Positions 17,602-25,772 of a stretch of DNA of 64,000 bases are shown piece by piece; within the stretch, counting starts at the first letter, position 1, and each line of letters begins with the position of its first letter. The notes below the pieces were generated by a model that had not been told where the DNA came from, made no database searches, and worked only from the letters and a program-made list of their open reading frames with translations. A program made the translations under genes and the position numbers. Origin of the DNA: Salipiger bermudensis (GTDB taxonomy: Bacteria; Pseudomonadota; Alphaproteobacteria; Rhodobacterales; Rhodobacteraceae). Location of the stretch: positions 310,001 to 374,000 of the forward strand of contig NZ_JAIUZY010000004.1 in the NCBI RefSeq assembly GCF_020171625.1, in the 5' to 3' direction.

Positions 17602-18407
17602 CAGGGCTGCCCCTCCGTGTCGCCCGACGGCAGATCGACCACCGGCTCCCAGTGGCGCGTGGCGCTTTCGCCGACCCGCGAGAGCGACATTTCCAGCTCG
17701 AAGCGATCGGGCCGATACAGCGCCGCGAGGTATTCCACCGCGCGGCCTTCGCCATCGCGGACCACCCGGCGCAGCGACAACAGCGCCGCGCCCACCGAGA
17801 CGCCCAGCGCCTCGGCCACGTCCGGCCCGGCCAGCGTCGCCCCGACCCGCTGCGAGGCCGACGACACCCGCACGCCCGAGCGCTCGAGCAGCTGGTAGAG
17901 CGGCACGTTGGCGAGATCGGCTTCGGAGTAGTTCACCGCGATGTCCTCAGGCACGAACGTGGTCAAATGCGAGAACGGCGCCTCGCCTGCCAGTCGCACA
18001 CGCACGGCGCGCTGCACCCGGTGGCCGGCCCCCAGCCCCATCGCCTCGGCCACGTGATCCGGCGCAGCGCCGTAGGAGAACGACAGCAGCCGGGCGCTGT
18101 GCTGGCCCATCTTGACGATCTGCGGGATCAGCGTCGCCATGTCCGCCGACATGGTCTTGGGCTGCACGGCTTCGCGGACCCGCGTGCCGCTGCCGGCGCG
18201 GCGCTCGATCAGGCCGTCCTCGTCGAGTGCGTCGAGCGCCCGTCGAATCGTCACCCGGCTGACCCCGTGCATCTCGGCAAGCTTCTGCTCCCCCGCGAGA
18301 ACCGCGCCTGCGCCATGCACGCCCGAAAGGATATCGTCGCGCAGGAGGAGATAGACCCTGCGGGCCTTGCCCCCTTCCGGCAATGTCTGGCGGTGCTGAT
18401 CAGTCAT
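17601..18407 (-). CDS. GntR/HutC-family transcriptional regulator with UTRA domain
   Basis: 268 aa. An N-terminal winged helix-turn-helix (about 15-85; LAEMHGVSRVTIRRALDALDEDGLIERRAGSGTRV in two overlapping motifs) is followed by a UTRA effector domain (about 100-250). AGGAG precedes the ATG. It is the first gene of the leuC-leuD-dctPQM unit and faces the tautomerase-hyu genes across an AT-rich 117-bp gap. It is therefore the likely local switch for both arms, probably relieved by a pathway metabolite. Confidence 0.9.
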   Translation of the reverse strand: MTDQHRQTLPEGGKARRVYLLLRDDILSGVHGAGAVLAGEQKLAEMHGVSRVTIRRALDALDEDGLIERRAGSGTRVREAVQPKTMSADMATLIPQIVKMGQHSARLLSFSYGAAPDHVAEAMGLGAGHRVQRAVRVRLAGEAPFSHLTTFVPEDIAVNYSEADLANVPLYQLLERSGVRVSSASQRVGATLAGPDVAEALGVSVGAALLSLRRVVRDGEGRAVEYLAALYRPDRFELEMSLSRVGESATRHWEPVVDLPSGDTEGQP

Positions 18408-18524
18408 TTTCTACTCCTGAAGGCCCGAGCCTACGCAATGATTTTACAAAATCAATAAATTTGTCTTTTCTGATCGTCAAAATCTGTCTTATAAAAAATA
18501 CAGGTCAAACAGGAGGCACTTCTT
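18408..18524. promoter_or_regulatory. Divergent promoter region of the catabolic island
   Basis: 117-bp AT-rich gap between divergent gntR and the tautomerase gene. It holds an inverted repeat GATTTT-AC-AAAATC at 18440-18453, a plausible GntR operator, and TATAAAAAAT at about 18490-18499, which could serve as part of a plus-strand -10 element. AGGAGG lies 8 bases before the plus-strand ATG. Confidence 0.5.
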
Positions 18525-19082
18525 ATGCCGATCGTGCAGATGCATCTCATCGAAGGCTATGACGGTGACACCAAGCGCCGTCTTGGCGAAGCCGTCACCG
18601 ACGCGATCAGCTCGGTGATCGCCGCACCAGCCGACGCGGTCACGGTGATGATCTCGGAGCATTCGGGCGAGGATTACATGCGCGGACGGGTCCGCCGCAG
18701 CCCGGCCCCCGCCCTGCCCGATCCCTGCGCCATCGTGCGCGGCTACCTTGCCGAGATGGAAGACGGCGCGCTCGACGCCGCGCGCGCCCGGCTTGGCGAG
18801 GGCTTCACCATGCGCTTCCCAAGTGCCGCCCCGATGACCACGCTGGATGCGCTGATCGACTGGTCGCGCCCGCGCTACCGCTTCGTCAGGAAGACCATCG
18901 AAAGCGTCGAGCTCGCCGCCGCGTCCGGACGCTCGGCCGTTTACGTCGCAGGCACGCTCCAAGGCGAATGGCCCGACGGTACGCCGTTCGAGGGCATCCG
19001 GTTCATCGACCGCTTCGAGCTGACCGACGGCCTCATCACCAGACAGGACGTCTGGAACGACATCGCAGAGGAGCGCCCCTGA
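18525..19082 (+). CDS. Tautomerase / NTF2-like (SnoaL) fusion protein
   Basis: 185 aa with two parts. Residues 1-62 align without gaps to 4-oxalocrotonate tautomerase: after Met removal Pro1 is the catalytic base (MPIVQMHLIEG). The two substrate arginines of the classic enzyme are changed, Arg11 to Tyr and Arg39 to Thr, so a different substrate is expected. Residues ~68-180 look like an NTF2/SnoaL cone (AIVRGYLAEMEDGALDAA, FEGIRFIDRFEL, ITRQDVW). Strong AGGAGG site. Overlaps hyuB as TGATG. Confidence 0.7.
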   Translation: MPIVQMHLIEGYDGDTKRRLGEAVTDAISSVIAAPADAVTVMISEHSGEDYMRGRVRRSPAPALPDPCAIVRGYLAEMEDGALDAARARLGEGFTMRFPSAAPMTTLDALIDWSRPRYRFVRKTIESVELAAASGRSAVYVAGTLQGEWPDGTPFEGIRFIDRFELTDGLITRQDVWNDIAEERP

Positions 19083-20776
19083 TGCCCGGCCCCGAAATCG
19101 ACCCGATCACGCTGGCGGTTCTCTCCGGCCGCATGGAGCAGATCGCCGACGAGATGGACGCGACGCTGTTCCGCTCGGCTTTCAACCCGATCATCGCCGA
19201 GGCCCATGACGCCAGCCACGGCATCTACCACGCCACCACCGGCGACACGCTGGTGCAGGGCAAGTCGGGCCTGCCCATCTTTGTCGGCGTGATGTCCTTC
19301 GCGGTGAAGGCGGTGATCGACAAGTTCGGCGACAGCGCCGAGGACGGCGACATCTTCATCTTCAACGACGCCCATCTCGGTGGCACCCATCTCAATGACA
19401 TGCGGGTGATCCGGCCCTATTACCACGACGGCAAGCTGTTCTGCTGGCTGGCGTCGGTCGGGCACTGGCACGACCTCGGCGGCGGCGCACCGGGCAACTA
19501 CAACCCCGCTGCCAAGGATGCCTTTCAGGAGGCCTTCGTGCTGCCCCCCGTGCGGCTGGCCCGCAAGGGTGAGATCAATCAGGACGTCATCGACATCCTG
19601 ATGCGCAACACCCGCCTGCCGCAATCCGCCGAGGGCGATCTCAACGGCCAGCTCGGCGCGCTGGACCTTGGCGTCAGGCGCATGGGCGAGCTGCTGGGCG
19701 AGTATGGCGGCGGCACCGTCGCGGCGGCGCTCACGGCGCTGTCGGACCGGGCCGAGACCCTGATGCGGGCCGAGCTCGCCACCCTGCCCGACGGGCGCTG
19801 GGAAGCCGAGGATTTCCTCGACAACGACGGCATCACCGACGAAGCGCTGCCGATCAGGGTGGCGCTGGAGATCAAGGGCGAACAAATGGTGCTCGATTTC
19901 ACCGGCACCGCCCCGCGCTGTCAGGGCCCGGTCAACATCGCCCTGCCCACAGCCGTGGCGACCGCCTATGTGGCGATCAAGCACATCTTCCCGGACGTGC
20001 CCGCCAATGCCGGCGTCATGCGCCCGATCGACGTGCGCATTCCCGAGGGCTCGCTGCTGGCGGCCGAATTTCCCGCGCCCGTGGGTGGCTACACCGAGAC
20101 CATCATGCGGATGATCGACGTGATCTTCTCTGCCGCCGCGCAGGCCGCGCCCGAGCGGGTGGTCGCCAATGCCTACGGCACGATCAACGCGCTCGCCATC
20201 GCCGGGCGGCGCTCGAACGGCAGCCCGTGGGTGATGTTCTCGTTCTATGGCGGCGGCCATGGCGGCTCGCCCGAGTCGGACGGGCTGAACCACGGCAACG
20301 CGCCGATCTCGACCGCGACGATCCCGCCGATGGAAATCCTCGAGGCCGCCTATCCGGTGATGTTCCGGCAATGGGCGCTGCGCCCCGACAGCGCCGGCCC
20401 AGGCCAGCATCGCGGCGGGCTCGGCGCTGTCTACGAGATCGAGGTGCTGGAAGAGAACGGCGCCGAGGTGTTCCTCTTCGGCGAACGCGGCCGCTTCGCG
20501 CCCAAGGGCGTCTCGGGCGGCGGAGAGGCGGCGTTGAACCATTTCGAGTACCAGACCGACGCGGGCTGGGACAGCCCGCCGCTGGCCTCCAAGATGCGCG
20601 GCATCCAGCTGACGCAGGGCCAGTCCGTACGGCTCGAGACGCCGGGCGGCGGCGGCTACGGCGCCCCCGAAGACCGCGCCCCCGAGAAGGTGGCAGGCGA
20701 CGTGGCCAAGGGCTTCCTCAGCGCGGCCGAGGCGGACAGGATTTACGGACCCAAGTGGAAGGAGGTGCGGGCATGA
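19082..20776 (+). CDS. hyuB: Hydantoinase B / oxoprolinase family protein (HyuB)
   Basis: 564-aa beta subunit of ATP-dependent cyclic amide hydrolases (N-methylhydantoinase, 5-oxoprolinase, caprolactamase) and acetone carboxylase relatives. N-terminal pattern: DPITLAVLSGRMEQIADEMDATLFRSAFNPIIAEAHDASHGIY. HDLGGGAPGN and a C-terminal GGGGYGAPEDR are also typical. Start 19082 fits a TGATG overlap with the tautomerase gene. It works with HyuA, whose ATG overlaps the hyuB stop. Confidence 0.9.
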   Translation: MPGPEIDPITLAVLSGRMEQIADEMDATLFRSAFNPIIAEAHDASHGIYHATTGDTLVQGKSGLPIFVGVMSFAVKAVIDKFGDSAEDGDIFIFNDAHLGGTHLNDMRVIRPYYHDGKLFCWLASVGHWHDLGGGAPGNYNPAAKDAFQEAFVLPPVRLARKGEINQDVIDILMRNTRLPQSAEGDLNGQLGALDLGVRRMGELLGEYGGGTVAAALTALSDRAETLMRAELATLPDGRWEAEDFLDNDGITDEALPIRVALEIKGEQMVLDFTGTAPRCQGPVNIALPTAVATAYVAIKHIFPDVPANAGVMRPIDVRIPEGSLLAAEFPAPVGGYTETIMRMIDVIFSAAAQAAPERVVANAYGTINALAIAGRRSNGSPWVMFSFYGGGHGGSPESDGLNHGNAPISTATIPPMEILEAAYPVMFRQWALRPDSAGPGQHRGGLGAVYEIEVLEENGAEVFLFGERGRFAPKGVSGGGEAALNHFEYQTDAGWDSPPLASKMRGIQLTQGQSVRLETPGGGGYGAPEDRAPEKVAGDVAKGFLSAAEADRIYGPKWKEVRA

Positions 20777-22833
20777 CGGACCGGTCTCAGGTCATCGGCG
20801 TCGACGTGGGCGGCACCTTCACGGATGTCTTCGTGGTCGATGAGGCGGCGGGCACCGCCCGCGTCGCCAAGGTGCCGACCACGCGACCCGATCAGTCGGG
20901 CGGCTTTCTCGACGGCATTGGCCGGCAGGTCGCCGACCTCTCGACCGTGCAGGCGGTGATCCACGGCACCACCGCCGGCACCAACGCCCTGCTCGAGCGC
21001 AAGGGCGCGCGCATCGGCGTCATCACCACCGAGGGCCTGCGCGACGTGCTCGAGATGCGCCGCCGCGACCGGCCCCGCACCTGGGGCCTGCGCGGCGAGT
21101 TCGAGCCCGTGGTGCCGCGCGAGCTGCGCCTCGAGGTGCCCGAGCGCACGCTGGCCGACGGCAGCATCCGCACCGAGGTCGATCTCGACGCGGTGCGCGC
21201 GGCGGGACGGCAGCTCATCGAGGCCGGCGCGCAGGCGGTGGCGGTGCTGTTTGCCAACAGCTACGCCAACCCCGGCAACGAGGCCAAGGCGGTCGCCGCG
21301 CTGCGCGAGATCTGGCCCAACGCGCATGTCTCGGCCTCGTCCGAGATCCTGCCCGAGATCCGCGAATACGAGCGTTTCTCGACCACAGCGCTCAACGCCT
21401 ACCTCCAGCCCGAGGTGTCGGGCTATCTCGATCGGCTCGACACTGCCCTTCGCAACGGCGGCTTCGGCTCCGAGTTCCTCATCGTGCAGTCGAACGGCGG
21501 CGTGATGGATGTCGACACCGCCTGTCGCCTGCCGGTGCGCACCGCGCTGTCGGGTCCGGCGGCGGGGGTGATCGCGGCGGCCCATATCGCTACCGAAGCC
21601 GGCTTTCCCGACATCATCACCGGCGACATGGGCGGCACCTCCTTCGACGTGTCACTGATCGCCGGCGGCCAGTCGATGCTGGCGCCCGAGACCTCCGTCG
21701 ATTTCGGCATGACGGTGCGCGCCCCGATGATCGAGATCACCACCATCGGCGCCGGCGGCGGCTCGATTGCCTGGGTCGACAAGGGCGGGCTGCTCAACAT
21801 CGGGCCGGAAAGCGCCGGCTCCACCCCCGGCCCGGTGGCGTATGGGCAGGGCAACACCCGCCCCACGGTGACCGACGCCAACGTGGTGCTGGGCCGCATC
21901 GATCCCGAAAATCCGATCGGCGGCAAGCTCGAGCGGCTCGATGTGGAGGCCGCCGCCCGCGCCATCGACGCGCATGTGGGCACACCGCTCGGCCTGTCAA
22001 GCACCGAGGCCGCCGAGGCGATCCTGACGGTCGCCAACTCGCGCATGGCCGGTGCGATCCGCCTCGTCTCCATCGAGCGTGGCTTCGACCCGAAGCGCTT
22101 TGCCTTCATGCCCTTCGGCGGCGGCGGCGCGCTCCACACCGGCGCGATGCTCGCCGATGTCGGGCTCGGCAGTGCCATCGTGCCGCGCTACCCGGGCGTG
22201 ACCTCGGCCATGGGCTGCGTCATCGCCGACATGCGCCACGATTTCGTGCAGACCATCAACGCCACCGTCTCGACCCTCGACCGCGAGGCGCTCGGGCACT
22301 TCATGCAGGACCACGCCGACAAGGGCAGCGCCATGCTCGACGCCGCCGCCACCCGCTTCGAGGCCCGCGAGCTGCGCTTCGAGCTCGACATGGCCTATCT
22401 CGGGCAGACGCACACCGTGCCGGTGGCGCTTGATGTGCGTGTCGAGGATGGCGCCGTCACCCCGCCCACCGCCGCGCAGGTCGCCGAGGCCTTCGAGGCG
22501 GCGTATCGTTCCGCCTATGGCCGCACGCTGCCCGGTGGCGTGCAGCGGGTGATCAACCTGCGCAGTGCGGTGATCGGCAAGCGACCGAAATTCGACCTCG
22601 CCACGCTGGCGCCGCAGGGCGGCAGCACCGAGGCGGCGCGCAAGGGCACGCGGCAGGTGCATTTCGGCACCGCCTGGCACGAGACCACGATCTACGACCG
22701 GCTCGCACTGCCGGTCGGCGCCGTGATCGAGGGCCCGGCGATCCTCGAGCAGGCCGACACCACCGTGCTGCTCGATCCGGGCCTGACGGGCCGGGTCGAC
22801 GCCTATGGCAACACCATCATCACGAGGACCTGA
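20773..22833 (+). CDS. hyuA: Hydantoinase A / oxoprolinase family protein (HyuA)
   Basis: 686-aa ATP-binding alpha subunit. The N-terminal VIGVDVGGTFTDVFVVD is the ASKHA phosphate-binding motif of HyuA. Further family marks: HGTTAGTNALLERKGARIG, SGPAAGVIAA, TGDMGGTSFDVSLI and FGGGGALHTGAML. It phosphorylates a cyclic amide/imide carbonyl to drive ring opening, or in acetone carboxylase relatives activates a ketone. Overlap with hyuB is ATGA. The position favours a ring- or amide-opening step in the island's pathway. Confidence 0.92.
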   Translation: MTDRSQVIGVDVGGTFTDVFVVDEAAGTARVAKVPTTRPDQSGGFLDGIGRQVADLSTVQAVIHGTTAGTNALLERKGARIGVITTEGLRDVLEMRRRDRPRTWGLRGEFEPVVPRELRLEVPERTLADGSIRTEVDLDAVRAAGRQLIEAGAQAVAVLFANSYANPGNEAKAVAALREIWPNAHVSASSEILPEIREYERFSTTALNAYLQPEVSGYLDRLDTALRNGGFGSEFLIVQSNGGVMDVDTACRLPVRTALSGPAAGVIAAAHIATEAGFPDIITGDMGGTSFDVSLIAGGQSMLAPETSVDFGMTVRAPMIEITTIGAGGGSIAWVDKGGLLNIGPESAGSTPGPVAYGQGNTRPTVTDANVVLGRIDPENPIGGKLERLDVEAAARAIDAHVGTPLGLSSTEAAEAILTVANSRMAGAIRLVSIERGFDPKRFAFMPFGGGGALHTGAMLADVGLGSAIVPRYPGVTSAMGCVIADMRHDFVQTINATVSTLDREALGHFMQDHADKGSAMLDAAATRFEARELRFELDMAYLGQTHTVPVALDVRVEDGAVTPPTAAQVAEAFEAAYRSAYGRTLPGGVQRVINLRSAVIGKRPKFDLATLAPQGGSTEAARKGTRQVHFGTAWHETTIYDRLALPVGAVIEGPAILEQADTTVLLDPGLTGRVDAYGNTIITRT

Positions 22834-22836
22834 CCC

Positions 22837-23454
22837 ATGGCTCACGGACCGATCGACCCGACACGCACCGCTCTGCTGACCATCGACCTGCAGAACGACT
22901 TCCTCCACCCCGAGGGCGCCTATGGCCGCGCTGGCCAGTCCGCAAAGCCCATCGCCGCCCTGCCCGAGCGCATCGCGCCGCTGCGCGACGCGCTTCGCGC
23001 AAGGGGCGGCACCTATATCAGCGCCCAGTTCACGCTGGTCCCTGGCCCCGGGGACGAGCCGCTGATCGCGCCGCATCTCAAGGAACTGCGCCCGTTCCTC
23101 GGCAAGGGCGATTTCGCGCCCGGCAAGTTCGGTCACCAGCTGGTCGAGACGCTGGCCCCCGCCGACTACACCGTCGAAAAGGTGGCCTATTCCGCCTTCT
23201 ACCAGAGCCGGCTGGAATACATCCTGCGGGCACTGGGGATCGATACGCTGATCATCGGCGGGATCGTCACCAATGGCGGCGTCGCCTCGACGTTGCGCGA
23301 CGCGCATCTGCGCAATGTCGACACGATCCTGCTGACCGATGGCTGTGCCGCGTTCCGCTCCGAGGTGCATGACGCCACTCTGGTCTCGCTTGGCTCGCTC
23401 GGCACCCAGAAGAGCTGCGCCGAGGTCATCGCCGAGCTGGAGGCGCTGTCATGA
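22837..23454 (+). CDS. Isochorismatase-fold hydrolase lacking the catalytic Cys
   Basis: 205-aa protein of the isochorismatase/cysteine-hydrolase superfamily. Asp17 (LTIDLQNDF) and Lys115 (VEKVAYSAF) of the triad are present. The nucleophile position is Gly148 (GIVTNGGVAST where amidases have TNVCV). Gly at this site is the state seen in true isochorismatases such as PhzD and EntB, so it may split an ether/enol bond or act without a thioester rather than as an ordinary amidase. It is 3 bp after hyuA and overlaps the lyase gene by 4 bp. Confidence 0.82.
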   Translation: MAHGPIDPTRTALLTIDLQNDFLHPEGAYGRAGQSAKPIAALPERIAPLRDALRARGGTYISAQFTLVPGPGDEPLIAPHLKELRPFLGKGDFAPGKFGHQLVETLAPADYTVEKVAYSAFYQSRLEYILRALGIDTLIIGGIVTNGGVASTLRDAHLRNVDTILLTDGCAAFRSEVHDATLVSLGSLGTQKSCAEVIAELEALS

Positions 23455-24317
23455 GCCTGCGCGCGCGGCTCAACGCCCCCGAGATCCTCGTCGCCCCCGG
23501 CGTCTATGACGGGCTCACCGCCGCGCTGGCGCAGCAGGCCGGGTTCGAGGCGGTCTACCTCTCCGGCGCCGCGGTCGCCTATACCCGGCTCGGCAGGCCC
23601 GATATCGGGCTGACCACCGCCAGCGAGATGGCCGACACGATGGCTCTGATCGCCGACCGCATCGATGTGCCGGTAATCATCGACGCCGACACCGGATTCG
23701 GGAACGCGCTCAACGCCCAGCGTACCCTACGCGCCTATGAGCGCGCCGGCGCCGCCGCGCTGCAGGTCGAGGACCAGACCTATCCCAAGCGCTGCGGCCA
23801 CCTGAAGGACAAGTCGCTGATCCCCTCGGCCGAGATGGCCGGAAAGATCGCCGCCATGGCCGATGCCCGCGCCAGCGACGAGACGCTGATCATCGCCCGC
23901 ACCGACGCCATCGCGGTGGAGGGCATCGACGCCGCCATGGCCCGGGCCGAGGCCTATATCGAGGCCGGCGCCGACGCGCTCTTCATCGAGGCACCGCGCT
24001 CGGGCGAGGAGCTGAAGCTGGTCGGCGAGACCTTCGGCAAGCGCATTCCGCTGCTCGCCAACATGGTCGAGGGAGGCTTCACGCCGATCTCGAACGCCCG
24101 CGATCTCGAGGCGATGGGCTTTTCCATCGTGATCTTTCCCGGCGGCATCGTGCGGGCGCTGGCGCGCACCGCGCAGGACTACTACGCCAGCCTGCACGCC
24201 AACGGCTCGAACCGGCCTTTCGGCGCGCGGATGTTTGATTTCGACGGGCTGAACGAGGTCATCGGCACGCCCGAGATGCTGGCCTCGGGACAGAAGTGGG
24301 AACCCCGCGATGGCTGA
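23451..24317 (+). CDS. Isocitrate lyase / PEP mutase family C-C lyase
   Basis: 288-aa TIM-barrel protein of the family with 2-methylisocitrate lyase, oxaloacetate hydrolase and 2,3-dimethylmalate lyase. Metal ligands appear in IIDADTGFGN (Asp78, Asp80) and Glu107 (LQVEDQ). The flexible catalytic loop KRCGH is at 113-117 with Cys115, as in lyases and unlike PEP mutase. The likely reaction is cleavage of a 2-hydroxy/2-methyl dicarboxylate into pyruvate plus a short acid. Pairing with a LeuCD-type dehydratase recalls dimethylmalate catabolism. It overlaps both neighbours. Confidence 0.87.
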   Translation: MSLRARLNAPEILVAPGVYDGLTAALAQQAGFEAVYLSGAAVAYTRLGRPDIGLTTASEMADTMALIADRIDVPVIIDADTGFGNALNAQRTLRAYERAGAAALQVEDQTYPKRCGHLKDKSLIPSAEMAGKIAAMADARASDETLIIARTDAIAVEGIDAAMARAEAYIEAGADALFIEAPRSGEELKLVGETFGKRIPLLANMVEGGFTPISNARDLEAMGFSIVIFPGGIVRALARTAQDYYASLHANGSNRPFGARMFDFDGLNEVIGTPEMLASGQKWEPRDG

Positions 24318-25680
24318 GGTCGCCCCCACTCCCGATGCCTTCGACATCGAGGTCGAAACACTGATCGTCGGCGCCGGGGCCTGCGGCCTGATCGCGGCGC
24401 TGGCGGCCCACGAAGCCGGGCAGGAGGTGCTCGTGATCGAGGCCGACCCGGTGCCGAAGGGCTCAACGGCGCTTTCGGCCGGGCTGATCCCTGCGGCCGG
24501 CACCGCGCTGCAGGCCGAGGCCGGGATCGCCGATGACGCGGCGCGCTTCGCCGCCGACATCCAGGCCAAGGCCAAGGCCAAGGGCGAGAACGATCCCGCG
24601 CTGGTCGCGGCGCTGGCGGAGGGCTCAGCGGGGGTGATCGACTGGCTGGCACAGCGCTACGGCCTGCCCTTTTCGGTGGTGAGCGATTTCGACTATCCCG
24701 GCCATTCACGGCGACGGATGCACGGCCTGCCGAGCCGCTCGGGCGCCGAACTGGTCGACCGGCTGTGCGCCACCGTCGAGGCGCAGGGCATCGACCTGCT
24801 CTGCGGACGCCGGGCCGAGATTCTCTATCATGAGGGCCACACCGTCACCGGCGCCGGGCTGCGGGCGCCGGACGGCACGCTCGAGACCGTAGGCTGCACC
24901 AAGCTGGTGCTGGCCTGCAACGGCTTCGGCGGGAGCCGCGACAAGGTCGCCGCCCACATGCCCGCGATTTCGGACGCGCTGTGGTTCGGCCACGAGGGCA
25001 ACCGCGGCGAGGCTCTCGACTGGGGCGCGACACTCGGAGCCGGTACGCGGCATCTTGGCGCCTATCAAGGCCACGGCAACGTGGCGCATCCGCATGGTAT
25101 CCTGATCACATGGGCCACCATCACCGAGGGCGGCATTCAGGTGAATCGCAACGGAAAGCGCTTCTGGAACGAGGCACAGGGTTACTCCGAGGCGGCGCGC
25201 GTGGTGCTGGCCCAGCCCGGTCGCGAGGCGGTGACGATCTTCGACGCCCGCATCGCCGGCATCGCGCGCCAATTCGAGGATTTCCGCAATGCCGAGGCGC
25301 AGGGCGCGGTGCGCAGTGCCGATACGCTCGAAGACCTAGCAGCACAGCTCGATCTGCCCCCCGACGCCTTGCACGCAGAGATGAGCGCGATCACGCCCGG
25401 CGGAACCGACCGCTTCGGCCGGCTCTGGGGCGAAACCCGGCTGACGCCGCCCTATTGCGCGGTCCGCGTCACCGGGGCGCTGTTTCACACCCAGGGCGGG
25501 CTCGTGACCGATGGCAGCGGACGGGTCATGGCGACAGATGGCGCCCCCTTCCCCAACCTCTTCGCCGCCGGCGGCGCTGCCTGCGGCGTCTCGGGCGCAG
25601 GGGACAGCGGCTACCTTTCCGGCAACGGATTGCTCGCAGCGGCGGTGCTGGGCCGCGCGGCGGGGGCGGCTGCGCTCTGA
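24310..25680 (+). CDS. FAD-dependent oxidoreductase, fumarate reductase/ketosteroid dehydrogenase family
   Basis: 456-aa flavoprotein of the FAD-binding-2 family. Rossmann motif VGAGACGLIAALAA near the N terminus; C-terminal FAD contact LFAAGGAACGVSGAGDSGYLS. GALFHTQGGL and DRFGRLWGE offer the His and Arg expected in the reductase/dehydrogenase active site. It would interconvert a C-C single and double bond alpha-beta to a carbonyl. Its start overlaps the lyase by 8 bp. A 92-bp gap then precedes the LysR gene. Confidence 0.86.
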   Translation: MAEVAPTPDAFDIEVETLIVGAGACGLIAALAAHEAGQEVLVIEADPVPKGSTALSAGLIPAAGTALQAEAGIADDAARFAADIQAKAKAKGENDPALVAALAEGSAGVIDWLAQRYGLPFSVVSDFDYPGHSRRRMHGLPSRSGAELVDRLCATVEAQGIDLLCGRRAEILYHEGHTVTGAGLRAPDGTLETVGCTKLVLACNGFGGSRDKVAAHMPAISDALWFGHEGNRGEALDWGATLGAGTRHLGAYQGHGNVAHPHGILITWATITEGGIQVNRNGKRFWNEAQGYSEAARVVLAQPGREAVTIFDARIAGIARQFEDFRNAEAQGAVRSADTLEDLAAQLDLPPDALHAEMSAITPGGTDRFGRLWGETRLTPPYCAVRVTGALFHTQGGLVTDGSGRVMATDGAPFPNLFAAGGAACGVSGAGDSGYLSGNGLLAAAVLGRAAGAAAL

Positions 25681-25772
25681 GCCCCGACATCAGGCAGGCG
25701 TCCGACGAGGCCGGCCCCCAGCGCCGCGCTTTCGGCTTGCCCTGCCCCGGCGTCCGGGAAAGACTCGCTGGC

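Noticed and set aside
18941-20542. Minus-strand 533-residue frame opposite hyuB
   Set aside because: No recognisable domain, and composition typical of antisense frames in GC-rich DNA.
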